A DNA stretch of 64,000 nt from Anopheles merus (taxonomy: Eukaryota > Arthropoda > Insecta > Diptera > Culicidae), in contig NW_024427594.1 of the NCBI RefSeq assembly GCF_017562075.2, positions 248,001 to 312,000 on the forward strand. Reading direction: 5' to 3'. The notes beneath the pieces are model-generated. The model saw only the letters and a program-made list of their open reading frames with translations, made no database searches and was not told where the DNA came from. The stretch's first letter is position 1. Every line of letters starts with the position of its first letter. Position numbers and translations under genes: made by a program. This document shows, in pieces, positions 21,974-33,685 of the stretch.

Positions 21974-22335
21974 TGGTTTTGTATGGAGTGTTTACATGAT
22001 TTCAGCCTCCAACTGTCAAACTCCATACAAAAAACTAACTAGAATCGTGAAGACCCCCATTAGTTTAGTTTAGTTTAGTTTATTAATCGATGGACTATGA
22101 AGCCCTCTCGAGTAAAAATTTGTTTACAATACACATTAGATAACGAACAGAACATTTATATATTGTTATTGTTGAACGTATTCCGAACACATAAAAGTGA
22201 AGTTAGTTCCGTTATCGTCATTCCAGGCTCATAAATATCGTCAGCTTAATTTAATAGACGGCACATACAGTATCGGACAGAAAGATAGGACCCTGGTTTT
22301 TCATCGCACCGTGCACTTGTTTGACCACGTTACTT

Positions 22336-22591
<256 letters not shown>

Positions 22592-23176
22592 CGCGGGTTT
22601 TTGTCTGAAGAAACGTAGCTGGACATGGTTTCATATTGCGTTGAAAACATTCTGATTATGTGTGTTATCATGTGAAACAGCGTGCGTTCACACTTGGATA
22701 AAACCTAAAGTTTGCATCGATAGCAGCGAATGTTCTTCGGACGAGAACGCAGGTGTGCTGTTTCATGAATGTGATTGCGACAGCGGTGCGAAATGGAAAC
22801 GCGAACAATAGCAATGACCTCGGCATTCCCTCACAGGTGTTTCTCCAGTGCACGACATTGAAAGGCCAGCGTGCATCTCTGCGTTGAAGCTGGTGTGTGC
22901 ATAGGAAACTTTGTGCGTGCATTGAGCTTGCGCGCAGTTGTTCTTTTCAATGGGCGTTTTGTTTCATGAGCGCGGCAGTATTCTGTTCTCGATTTAAATG
23001 GGTTGACGCTCATTCGCTTACTCATAGATAGTTTTTATCCATACGCTTTTTTGCTGCTCGACAACGATGTGATGCATCACGTGTAGAAGCAGAACGCAGG
23101 CTGAGCACGGGATCAGCCGTGTCCAACTTTTTAACCAGCGCGTTCTTGACGGTCCAAGCAAGCAATTTTTATTACA

Positions 23177-23437
23177 ATGGGTCGAGGTAAACATTGTACC
23201 GATTATCAGCACCATAAGATAAAGCGACAGGCTGCTGCTGGCATTAAGCGCAAAACGATCGAGTTCATAATGGAACGATCGCGCACTTTTGTGGCAAACG
23301 CGCTTCGGACAACCGAAACGTGCTTAGACAACCAAAACGCGCTTGGACAACCGAAACGCGCAAGTCAACCAGACGTCCTCAAAAGACCACGGCGAAAGAA
23401 GACCGTAAAATTGTTAATATATCGAAAAAAACACTGA
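23177..23437 (+). pseudogene. Tc1-like transposase, N-terminal fragment
   Basis: 86 codons beginning MGRGKHCTDYQ, the start typical of Tc1-family transposases, with a helix-turn-helix-like stretch (KIKRQAAAGIKRKTIEFI) and a basic GR-rich-like linker region (KRPRRKKT). After a frameshift near 23395 the plus strand can be read as KIVNISKKTLIARAVVL, which is how such proteins continue into the second DNA-binding subdomain. The catalytic DDE part is absent, so it cannot transpose by itself. Confidence 0.7.
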
Positions 23438-23692
23438 TCGCGAGGGCGGTGGTCCTGCTTATTACATCAAAAACCTAACCCAAAACACAAAAAAACTACT
23501 AACAAATCTATCCGAAACGACATACTTGTGAAACAAACACACACACCAATACACATTCAAACATACATACACACACACATGCACACACACACACATGCAC
23601 ACACAAACACATACAAACCACACATAAACCTGGCCCAACGGGTGCATGCTGCGTTGAAAAAACAAGGGTCCTATCTTTCTGTCCGATACTGT

Positions 23693-24478
23693 ACAAAGAA
23701 GGGGGTTGCGAGAGCCAAATGTTGTTCGGATTTCAGCGACTGCCAGCATTGGTCGGCGACGGAGTATTCTGGCAGGAACATAGAGGTGAATCCTTGAAAA
23801 CAGCTCGGGACAGTCGATGGTTCCGTTTAAGATTCCCGTGATAAATGCCAGTCTGGCGTGCTCAACACGTTCGGCAAGAGACGGGATCCCAAGCAGCAAA
23901 CACCTAGTCCTATAGTCGAGACGACGCGGATAATCACGAAGGGCGAAGCGCGTTGCCTTCCGTTGGATGGACTCTAGCCGCGCAAGTGCCCGAGTAGATG
24001 CTGGCCACCAAACAATGCTAGCATATTCCAGCAGTGGTCTGTTAAGTGCGCAGTACAGTGTCTTGAAACACATAGGATCACGAAGCTCGCGCGTCATGTT
24101 TATGACCAAGCCAAGTAGTCGATTGCCACTAGCGACTACTTGGTCTATCTGTTCTTCGAAGGAGAGTTTAGCATCTAGGAGGACTCCTAGATCCTTTACA
24201 CAGTTCACTCTTTCGAGGTTCTGACCATCAAGCGTATAAATAAACAGCGCTGGAGCTCTTGAACGGCTGAATGAGATTATGGCGCATTTATCGATACAGA
24301 CGCTTTGTGCGTTACGCTTGCACCAGGAGACAAATTCAGTCAAAGTGGCTTGAAGTTGAAGATGGTCCTCGGCCTCACGGATTTCACGATAGATTTTAGC
24401 ATCATCTGCGTAGAGTAGGCAACTATTATCCGGGAGTGCCGTGCACAAGTCGAATATCGAATTCGAAGGTGATACCAT
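23693..24478 (-). pseudogene. LINE reverse transcriptase, C-terminal part
   Basis: Minus-strand frame with the RT catalytic motif YADD (near residue 23), the thumb-like KDLGVLLDAKLSF and the CR1-type C-terminal region (LLEYASIVWWPASTRAL, LESIQRKATRFA, CLLLGIPSL). In-frame reading past 23693 enters the Tc1-like element and is spurious. The endonuclease and first RT motifs are missing through 5' truncation. Confidence 0.8.
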
Positions 24479-24492
24479 AGGAGAATAAACTT

Positions 24493-24687
24493 ACCATATT
24501 ACGATTAGAGCAATGCGGTGCGTTTTTGGCGAGTCGTTTATACCAGTTTATAAGCAGAGAAAAGTGGCAGAAAGCACCATGTTTTATCTGGACCGATTCG
24601 ATGACGGTATGGTCCTGGATAAGCGGTTCTCATCAAAATTGGGAAACGTTTGTAGCCAACAGGGTAGCCAAAATTCAAACCCTTAAT
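24493..24687 (+). pseudogene. BEL/Pao RNase H fragment
   Basis: The plus strand can be read as LRLEQCGAFLASRL followed by FIWTDSMTVWSWI and FVANRVAKIQ. These match in order the RNase H motifs of the two BEL polyproteins of this window (PKLELQAAILGARL, FWTDSRTVLSWI, FVAHRVSEI). About 65 codons remain, ending in TTTATTT repeats that look like a LINE tail. Confidence 0.65.
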
Positions 24688-24689
24688 TA

Positions 24690-25062
24690 TTTGTTTATTT
24701 ATTTTATTTGTTTATTTGTTTAAAAGTTAACCCATCAAACTCATGTGGTTTAAACGGGTGATCTAATATAGAAACGGCGCTCCGGTTATCTGGGACTTGA
24801 CCTCGCCCGGATATGCGAATAACACGGATAGTCCCAAATAACCAGCTTGAACTCTATAGCTGTTTTGAGGCTGTTTAACAAAAAAAATTGTTCCGATGTC
24901 GTACTTTGTGGCTGATTCAGAGATAAGAAGTACTTTGCAGAACTATGGCGCTTTTTAACTAGCACTTGGTACTATTTGGAATTATGCGGCTGTTTAGCCT
25001 GATGTGTATGGTTCATGATGGAACTTGAAAAAAGAACGAAAGCATAACCGAAGTTAACCGTA
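24690..25062. other. Non-coding; fragment of a repeat with pogo/Tigger-like look
   Basis: GGCGCTCCGGTTATCTGGGA near 24776 resembles the ends of pogo/Tigger elements, with an inverted GTCCCAAATAACC at 24830. The stretch 24855-24935 (TATAGCTGTTTTGAGGC, then TGTCGTACTTTGTGG) recurs with divergence at 43388-43460. No frame is supported. Confidence 0.4.
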
Positions 25063-25411
25063 CCCGCTGCGCAAAGCGATCGAAAACTCAGTGTCTCGCT
25101 CAATGTAGCTAGAGAGCAAGAACCAATAAAAGGTAAAAGGATGGTGAAGAGGGGAAGGAGGGGAGAAAGAGAACGTGGGTGTGAACAATTTTTCGGCCAT
25201 TATCATTTTTGCGCCAACACGGTCGCGTACCGGAGCTTTTTTGTCAAAAAGAGATAAACACATACTGCGCGCTCTCTCGAACGACCGTAAACGCTTCGAT
25301 AGATCAAGAGCTTCGATCGATTCTTCGGACGTTTCTGCTCGCTTTCTCGATCGGTTTCGGCGGAAAGCGAGCTAGAAAGCGAGCTCAAAAACTGCTCGAT
25401 TTTGTTGTGCG
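25063..25411 (+). repeat. CCCGC-ended repeat, first of a tandem pair
   Basis: About 349 bp, CCCGCTGCGCAAAGCG to TTTTGTTGTGCG, directly joined to a second copy. Similar to 21622-21973. Confidence 0.65.
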
Positions 25412-25764
25412 CCCGCTGCGCAAAGCGATCGAAAACTCAGTGTCTCGCTCAATGTAGCTAGAGAGCAAGAACCAATAAAAGGTAAAAGGATGGTGAAGAG
25501 GGGAAGGAGGGGAGAAAGAAAACGTGGGTGTGAACTATTTTGCGACCATAATCATTTTTGAACCAACATGGTCGCGTACCGGAGCTTTTTTGTCAAAAAG
25601 AGACATACACATACAGCGCGCTCTCTCGAAATACCGTAAACGCTTCAACCGATCAAAAGAGCTTCGATCGGTTGTTCGGACATTTCTGCTCGCTTTCTCG
25701 ATCGGTTTCGGCGGAAAGCGAGCTAGAAAGCGAGCTCAAAAACTGCTCGATTTTGTTGTGCGGG
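25412..25764 (+). repeat. CCCGC-ended repeat, second of a tandem pair
   Basis: About 353 bp, starts CCCGCTGCGCAAAGCG and ends TTGTTGTGCGGG. It carries the same variants (TTTTGCGACCATAATC) as 21622-21973, so it is closer to that copy than to its tandem neighbour. Confidence 0.65.
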
Positions 25765-25787
25765 TAGAGTTGGCAACCAGATTTACA

Positions 25788-26100
25788 CACGTAAGTTGGC
25801 AACCGGCATACCCGGGTATTCCACATGTTTTGATTTGAAAAAATTAACGATTTTTATAGGTAAACAATGCTTTCTATATTTCAATGCTGTAAGCAAGTAA
25901 TGCCGATCATATATTCTTTCTATTTCATTTATTCATTAAGTTTTTTTCATTTTATTATAAAAACAACGGTCAAATTTAAACTTGGAATCGCTTGAATTTG
26001 ACTCGAAAATAAGCAAAATACGAAAAAAGAAAGAAGAGAAACGTCAATCTCCATACAAAATGTATGGAATACCCGGGTATGCTGGTTGCCAACTTACGTG
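25788..26100. mobile_element. Inverted-repeat element with ATACCCGGGTAT motif
   Basis: 313 bp whose ends are inverted: CACGTAAGTTGGCAACC then GCATACCCGGGTATTCCA on the left, and their complements on the right. The self-complementary ATACCCGGGTAT sits inside each arm. A third single arm lies at 26258-26283. The interior is AT-rich and non-coding. Class unknown. Confidence 0.6.
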
Positions 26101-26713
26101 GTAAAGTTTAAAAAAAATCAAAATACAATACTTACAGCCTGTTTAAAATTACAACTTATGCACCAAAACATCATAAATTAAAAGTTGGGAGGCTACCGAA
26201 AATTTCAGGTCAATAAAAGCAATGAATCAAAAGTTATTGTAGTTCGAAGTTGACAAAATACCCGGGTATCCGGTTGCCAACTTAAAGGTTAATTGAAGAA
26301 GGGAGTTTGAGTGAAGTGATTGTGATTGTACAGTAAGTTGTGATACCTTTCGTGTAATTTATGAATATTAAGGATTTTTTTTAGCAGTAGTTTTTTTATT
26401 TATACATAAACTTAATTTTCTTCACAATTCATTACATTGGTTCTGGTAGCTTGATTCCATTATTCGCACCTTAACTCAATATTAGCTATTTCCTTTCTTG
26501 TGCTATGCCATTTTGAAATTAACTAATATGGGATGATTATGGAGAATGATCCAACCATTGAGAAAATTGAAAAAACCCTGGTACCTGTTTATTTTTATAT
26601 TATTTTTAAACTTCCTTCTTACGTAACTAACGAATTATTCTATGTTTCTTAGGTATTTAACTATTCTCTAATTAATCCTTATACTAACTTATTTTATTTA
26701 CGTCTGAAGTAGT
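26101..26713. other. AT-rich non-coding DNA
   Basis: Holds a lone AATACCCGGGTATCCGGTTG arm at 26258. The right part (from about 26400) is probably the 3' untranslated part of the minus-strand Jockey LINE that follows; I see no clear poly(A) boundary. Confidence 0.4.
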
Positions 26714-27151
26714 TCATTGGGTTTCCCTTAGTCTTAGTTGTCTGTCATTATATTTAGCCATTGTATTTTTTATGTATTCAAACAAACTTGGTGAATTTGC
26801 TAGTCTGTGTACATCTGTTGTTCTATGCCAAGGTGGTAAATTAGGGATCCGTTTTAGACATTTGTTCTGAAATATTTGCAGCTTTTTTCTACGAGAATTA
26901 GCACAGTTTCCCCACATTGGGGATGCGTACACAATAATTGGTCTAATGATTGTTTTGTAGAGTAAAAACTGTTTCTTTCTGTTTTAAGTTTTAAGTTTCT
27001 GTTTATAAAACAGTACAATACTTTCATTGCTTTTTCACCACTTATTTATTTTTGCTCAGCGTGGTACTTGAAAGTTGGCCTTTTATCAAGATTTATACCT
27101 AGCTACTTTACATTGTTGCTCCATGCAATTTTTTAAGTTATTTATTTTTAG
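26714..27151 (-). pseudogene. Jockey-type LINE ORF2, C-terminal end
   Basis: Minus-strand reading YASPMWGNCANSRRKKLQIF...WHRTTDVHRL is the C-terminal domain of a Jockey-clade ORF2. The upstream part of the same reading lies beyond the BEL insertion at 40303-41043: removing 27157-40297 and one GTTTG restores a continuous LINE. Confidence 0.7.
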
Positions 27152-27156
27152 GTTTG

Positions 27157-27469
27157 TGTCGCTGACGACAATTTAGGCTTAAAAAACAAAGCGTTGCTAG
27201 GTCAATAAATGCTGACTAGCTACGTTATGCAACGCGCCAGCGATGCGCGCTGGTTTAACGATTATATGTAAAAATAGGCTAAGAAGAATAGACTAAGAAG
27301 AATATGCTGATCGACGACGGTCAGCATTTTTAGAGTATAAAATCAATTGAATAAATTAATGAAGCCATTATTTGCCAAGAGCCAGTTGGTGCGTTTATTA
27401 TTGTGCTTAAGTCGGCGTGTACTGTGCCTGTCTTAAGCTGCTCCGAAAGACACTTTCGTGTGCGCGACA
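27157..27469 (+). repeat. 5' LTR of the envelope-bearing BEL element
   Basis: 313 bp, TGTCGC...GCGACA. It has TATAAAA near 27339 and AATAAA near 27351. Unrelated in sequence to the LTR at 39-530 although both elements share the same 18-nt primer binding site. Confidence 0.92.
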
Positions 27470-28536
27470 AATGGTGGCTCCAGAGAGGACGCATCAACCA
27501 ACGGTTCGGCAAGTAGTCAAAGAAATCGGGAAATAAAAACCCGAAGTAGTAACAAGCCCGTAGAGGCGTAAATAGACCCCACAGCAACCCAAGCAGGGTT
27601 GTGATAGTGAAACAACGGCGACGGACGACGATCCGGCGTAGCCGATCTACGACAGCCAGCCCAGGAAGAAGGGCCACGCACCAGTTGCCGAGAAGTACCT
27701 CGGTGGTGAGTGAGGGCAAAAGAACTGTAAGTGCAACGACACAACTGTGAATAGAACGCGGTCATTACCGCTAGTGAAGTGACGCAATCGAAAGTGAACT
27801 CGATACTGCCAACGTATAAGGCAAATGCTGAGCTAGTGAAAAGGTGACCAATACGTGTACGCCGAGAGCTCGACGAAGCAAAACCCGAGAAGCGCCTCGG
27901 CGGTAAGTGAGTGCAAAAGAACTGTAAGTGCAACGACACAATAGTGAATAGAACGCGGTCATTACCGCTAGTGAAGTGACGCAATCGAAAGTGAACTCGA
28001 TACTGCCAACGTATAAGGCAAATGCTGAGCTAGTGAAAAGGTGACCAATACGTGTACGCCGCGAGCTTCGAAAAGTGCATCCGTTCTCGCAACGCAACAT
28101 GAAACCGTCAGTTTAGCGCCAGTTGGAAACACAGTAATCGTAAAACGCGTGCGTCGCAAGTATTGGACGTTAACTCCGACGAAACGTGATTATAAAAGTC
28201 TGCATAGCGAAACACGTGTGCCGCGAGCTAAATATTGCATAAGGCATCCGACGCAGTGCAACGTAGGAAGAGCAAATTGATGAAATTAGTTGTGACGAGT
28301 GTATCCATCGTGTGTATGACCGTCGTGTGTATGACCGCCGACCCACCGCTAAGAAAACATCGTTCCGGTTGAGGCAACCATCGTCCTCGGTTTGAGGGCA
28401 ACCGGCACGTAATACAGAAGACGTCGTATTTGATCCTGAGAAGACCGACAAGCAGCAGTGAAGACATCACTCCCGATCCAGCCGTCCCTGACCAGCCGAA
28501 TAGGAGTTGACCCTGCTGAAGCGGATCTGAACCACG
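27470..28536 (+). other. Long leader with primer binding site and 197-bp tandem duplication
   Basis: Primer binding site TGGTGGCTCCAGAGAGGA at 27472-27489. About 27690-27886 and 27887-28060 are a tandem duplication (offset 197 bp, for example AAAAGAACTGTAAGTGC at 27718 and 27915). GTAAGTG motifs in both units resemble splice donors. Minus-strand frames here are shadows. Confidence 0.7.
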
Positions 28537-29157
28537 GTGAGTTCAAGATGGAATATGATTTTAAAAAGAATCCGAATTGATTGCGACAGGTGGTTTCACT
28601 TGTCATGCTTAGATATAAAATCACCTGTTAAAGATTTCCTATACAAAAAATGTAAAGATAGGGAAGTTGAACGGCAGGAATATAGGTCAGCACTAATGCA
28701 AACGCAAAAACTGCTGAAAGAAAAAATGACAAATGAAGAAGAAAAAGAAAAAGAAAAAGTACGAATAGAAGCAGAGCTAAAACGGCTACAAGAAGAGATA
28801 CAAAACAAAAAATCAGAAGATGTCAATGAAAAACCAATGACAAGTTTAGACGTAAAACTGTTAACTCAGAGTTTAGACAAAATGGTTCAATCGTTGTATT
28901 CTAAGGACTCGAAAGTAACACTTTCAAAGCTTCCAGATTTCGATGGAAGCTATAAATGCTGGCCTCAATTTAAACAAGCCTACGAAGAAACTTCCCGAGC
29001 TTGTAAGTTTTCAAATTTAGAAAACATGAATAGGCTGCAAAAGCATCTGAAAGGCGAAGCACTTCGTGCGGTTAGCGGGTTAATGCTTAACCCAGAAAAC
29101 GTTCTGCTTGTATTAAACAGGCTCGACAAAATGTTTGGAAATTTAATTTTAATTTAA
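28537..29157 (+). pseudogene. BEL gag, N-terminal part, cut by a LINE
   Basis: Reads CDRWFHLSCLDIK...YKKC, the second half of a PHD finger whose first Cys pair is lost before 28537, then a charged coiled-coil-like stretch (EEEKEKEKVRIEAELK) and the gag core (LPDFDGSYKCWPQFKQAY, FSNLENMNRLQKHL). It matches the intact element at 940 in order. The gag sequence ends at MFG (about 29145), where the LINE tail begins. Gag continues at about 33686. Confidence 0.85.
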
Positions 29158-29246
29158 TTTAATTTGTTTATTACTCGTTCAATGGATAACAATGGATCCG
29201 TGTGAATGTTCTTAAGTCTAATATTAGATTAAAATAAGTAGTAAGA

Positions 29247-32215
29247 TCATCTTAATAATTCGCTTCTAAGGCAGTTTTTAAAGGATTGCACTGAGGTTCC
29301 AAAATCAAACAAATGACGAACTTCGTTAAACACCCTAATCATGGAGTTAAGGGGGTCTCTAGATCCATATCCAGTTCGACTACGGTTCAGGGCAAGTAAC
29401 GGACGAGAGCGAAGCTGAACAGCAGGCGCGTAAAAGTTTAACTGCTGGAGTAGGGAAGGACAGTCGATGTTACTTTGCAGTAAACCAGCCACAAATAGTT
29501 GTTGTGCGGTACGGCGTCGGATGTGGAGTGGTTGCAGTCCAAGGAGCAGAAGTCGCGTTTCATAAGGTGGTAACTGACTGCCAGGTGGCCAAGGTAACAA
29601 GCGTGTTGCGTATCGGGATAAGCGACGCTGTATCGATTCCATTCTCTCACAAAGTCTTTGGGTTGAGGGCTTCCAGACGACACAGGCGTATTCGAGTACC
29701 GGGCGGATAATACCACAGTATAACGCTTTGATGCAGACTGGGTCTTTGAAATCTCTTGTTATCCGAAACAACATGCCAAGCAATTGATTACCTCGGGTAA
29801 TCACCTCGTCTGTTTGCTGGTCAAATGACAGCTTTGAATCAAGTATGACTCCGAGATCCTTCATAGCATTAGTGCGTTCTATTGGTAAACCGTTAACTGT
29901 GTAGCTGGTGTTCTTAATTTCTCGTGCTCGTGTGAATGAAATGACTCGGCATTTTTCAATGCAGAGGCTCAGGCGGTTTCTATTGCACTATTGAAATCGG
30001 TGAAAATCGAGAAGGTATTGTTGTAGCTCGGATTGGTCTGTGTCATTTTTTATCGTCATGTAGATTTTAATGTCATCTGCATACATTAAATGATTCGCTG
30101 CTGGTACTACATACGAAAGGTCGTTGATGAACAGTACGAACAGTAGTGGACCCAGGTTGCTACCTTGTGGCACACCAGATGATGCAATGAAAGATCTTGA
30201 ATGGCACCGTGAGAAAGATACAGCATACGATTGACAAGGTACGATTCTAACCAGCATATTAAATTTCGCCCAAGTCCCAACTTATTCATCTTGGCTAAAA
30301 GGATGTTGTGATCGATGCTATCAAAAGCAGCCTTTAAATCCATATAAACTGTTTGCATCCTGCTATCCATGTTACGGAGACATTGTGATGTAAAGTCAAC
30401 AAGGTTAGTAATCGTCGACCGCTTTGGAACGAAACCGTGTTGTTGAGGGCTAATATAGTAATATGAAGCCGTGAGTAAACTTGTTTGGATCACTTTCTCA
30501 AAAACTTTGGCTCCAGCACTGAGTGATGTTATGCCTCTATAGTTGGCTGCATCTTCCTTGTCACCTTTTTTAAATATGGGGACAATCCATGAACTCTTCC
30601 AAATAGAGGGGAATTCTCCTTGTTGCAGTGAAAAATTAAAATTTTTGGTGAAGATCGGCGCAATGGACTCACAGCATCGGCTGAGAATGATGGCAGGAAT
30701 ACCATCTGGGCCAGGACTAGCTTTAGGCTTGACTGCTTTGAGCACATTTAGAACAGATTCTTGCGATATATTAGTTAAATTAAGGTCGATGACATCATTA
30801 GGAGTATTAATTAAAGCGTTGGTGATAATATTGTCGTCCGTAGTTGAGATTGTGTATGCTACCTCGAATCTACACGCAAATATATCACAAATGTCTGAAG
30901 CAGTTGAACCAGCTCGGTCATTGTGGAAAATCAATTTAGGTGTCACATTTGTACTATTGTGTTTCTTACGAAAACTCCAGAGAGCTTTGGGCCTTTTGAT
31001 GAAATTCTTCTCCAACCGAGACAAGTAGCCACCGTAGCGTATTTTATTGTAACAACGGTACAAGCGAGTTGTTTCATTTAATATGCTTTTGTTAACAGGT
31101 GATCGGTACTTCGTATATTTTTTTAATGCAGCTTCCTTAGCTCTTTTAAGTTTTTTTAGGCGGCGGTCAGACCGAGCAGGGCCGCTCTTTGGTGTGATAA
31201 TTGGTACACACGAATCAAACGAGGATAAAAGAAAGCGTATAAATATCGATAAAGCTTCATCAACAGAATTAAACTGGCTAATTCTGAACTGGCTATTAAA
31301 ATTAGTTATGAGCTCATCAAGCCGAGTAAAATTGGTTTTATAAAAATTCATCCTAGGTCTACTTGCTTGAGTCAGTGTAGGGTTAGGCATTGTGCTTGGA
31401 ATTCGAACCGTTAAATCGATGGCTGGATGGTACAGGTCAGGAGAGACTAGTGGTGTTGGGCAGGGGTGCAAATCGATGCAGTAAGTTGCGGCAATAAAAT
31501 TTGCGAATACTAAGTCGAGCTGCCGGTTAAGCGAGTTTTTGATACAGCTTATTTGATAAAGATCGCTAGCGTTAATTTCATCCAAAAACCGGGATCTGAC
31601 CGAAGATGATGAATTTGCCACATAGTGCGCGAACGATGATGAGTGACCAAATGTTTGTTGTGATAGTGACCACGATACTGCCGAAAAATTAAAATCTCCA
31701 AACAAAAATATTAGATCATTAGTTTTTGCATGGTTTACTATTGCACTTACACTTTCAATCACAGATGTAAGAGTATCTGTGTCGTTAGCTCGATTAGGAG
31801 GAATGTAAACAGTCCCGATGAATATCGTGCAAGAAGATAGGCGAACAGTAACCCACACTTGCTCAAGTGAGTTACGAGGTAGAGTGAGTTCACGGGTGTT
31901 CAATAAGGATGAGCATGCGATCAGTGCGCCACCACTACAAATATGCATACTATTAGACAAGCTACGATCTCATCTATACACCGAATAGCCCGGGTCAAAC
32001 AGTAGCGATGATGGAATTGAATTGTCAAGCCAGGTTTCGGTGAGTATTATTATCTGATATTTAGCGTCCAATGTGTTCAATCCGAATTCTGTGAGTTTGG
32101 TACGTAGTCCTCTAACATTTTGGTAGTGAAAATGTATATCACATGGTTTCAAAGCAGTGTCAGTCGGTTTGGCATGTGAAATGTTTTTAATATCGCGAAC
32201 TGAAAACATTTTCAA
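29247..32215 (-). pseudogene. CR1-like LINE ORF2 (endonuclease and reverse transcriptase)
   Basis: Read in pieces on the minus strand: 32215-31970, 31960-30107, 30257-29988 and 29864-29247. The apurinic-type endonuclease shows HYQNVRGLRTK, LTETWL and GDFN. The RT shows KASPGPDGIPA, FKKGDKEDAANYRGI, the motif DLKAAFDSIDH, SSGVPQGSNLGPLLF and the catalytic YADD. The C-terminal region has VLEYACVVWKPS and ESIQRRLSRYA. Frameshifts are near 31965, 30200 and 29930, so it is not functional as it stands, though all domains are present. Confidence 0.85.
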
Positions 32216-32305
32216 GTGAGTTGCTGTGTTAGTGCGTGCGTGGTCATTACATGAAGTGTTAGTGTGCGAATAGCAACTGGCTGATGCTTCTTGTGTGCGT
32301 GAGCT

Positions 32306-33419
32306 TCATGAGCTGTGTTCGTGATGAACGTCATTGTTTTGAGCCGTACGATCAGCTGGGATAGGTGAATGCTCCATATCGCGCACTATTGGTTGTAAAT
32401 TACTAGGTGATGAACTATTTGGCTTTTCATTGATGGTTTGCTCTGCCGGTTTCGGAATATTATCGATAGGCACTGCATTGTTGCTTTGAAGTGGGGTTTC
32501 ATGTGCATTCATCGGTGTGAGACAAGCCAAAGTATGGGATGAGGCTGGACGGTTATCACGTAGTATAAATTCACGTACACGTAGATTAGAAGGCCATACC
32601 GAGGACGATAACGCAGTTTCACGAAGGTGAGCCGGGATGCGAACCTTAAACGACATCGGTCTAGCCAAAGTAGTGTCGAAATTTTTGCCCATCAAGCTAA
32701 ATGCAATGACGTCGGTTGTGGCCAGCCGTCGTTTCACAGATTCCACGACTTGTTCACAGGAAGTGCCAGGAGCAATGTTAGCTAAATGAAGCCACATTTT
32801 GGGTACAAAGCGGTTTTGAACGGTTGGAAGGTTTGGAGAATCGTTATCCGTGCCATAAATAGCAATTGGCTGGCGAGAAGTGATGTTATTTGTGATGTTA
32901 ATATTGTTGTGCTCAGCAAGTGACGGTACGGCTATGTTATTGTTGATATTGTTATTATTGATGTTTGTTGTTCTTTTGGCGACAAGCGAGATAGCAGGTG
33001 AAGTGTTTGTAGCACTGACCAACTCGGAGAATATTTCTCGCTGGTAAAACTCTGCGCAATTTGGCAGGAGGGTGACTGCTCAGTGGTGTTCTCTTCTGCG
33101 ATTCATTAAGCTGCGATAGACCAGTACGAATTTCTTTTGCTAGAGGTTCAAGTGCAGATTTGAGACTATAGGCGACGGCATCCATTGTTGTTTGTATGCT
33201 CGACTGGGCCAAAGCTTGTTTGATGTATTTAGTGCGAGGATTAATAATCACATTGTTGCACGCCAGGCAGCACCAGTGGAGTTGTTGGTATTTGTTGGTT
33301 AGCTTCAGTGCATTCTCAGGAATGCGCGAACAGCGGATGTGGAACGGTGAGTTGCAAATATAACAGCTAATCAGGTCTTCGGTGATCTCGGCTGCGCAAG
33401 AGTTGCAAGTATGCTCCAT
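32306..33419 (-). pseudogene. CR1-like LINE ORF1 with PHD-type finger
   Basis: Starts at 33419 (minus) with a C4HC3-like finger: C5, C8, C19, C22, H27, C30, C51 and C54. After a frameshift near 33030 the frame 33022-32306 holds an Asn-rich linker and a conserved block (MWLHLANIAPG...SFKVRIPAHLRETALSS.VWP..LRVREF). The same block is in the ORF1 of the LINEs at 43678 and 58249. ORF1 proteins of this clade bind RNA and form the LINE particle; the role of the finger is inferred. Confidence 0.75.
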
Positions 33420-33685
33420 TTTGAAAAGGAATCCACAGGTCGATGCCTTGACCGGTTAATAGACGCACTACGCGGGTGATGCGACCGACGAGCAACTGAA
33501 GTAGAACCAGCACAAATGCTAAAAGTATGTATAATACGTTGTGGGCAAGCCCACTACACAATTTTTTACTTAGAGAAAACTGATTGTTTGTTAAAATAAC
33601 CGAAATACGGAAAATTAATCACGGAGCTATACGTAAACACGTCTGACTATGCCGATTTGACAGCTGAGAAAGCATCTGAAATGCT

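Larger units (their letters stand above)
19019..22055 (-). repeat. Composite repeat, copy B (inverted relative to copy A)
   Basis: Read on the minus strand it shows the same blocks as copy A, from the TTCACGATTCTAG end (near 22048) to the GCTGCCGGGC end (near 19020). It is about 1 kb longer because the CCCGC element has been expanded into a tandem array (20184-21311) and a second copy (21622-21973). A and B are large inverted repeats about 9 kb apart, with the palindrome between them. Confidence 0.7.
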
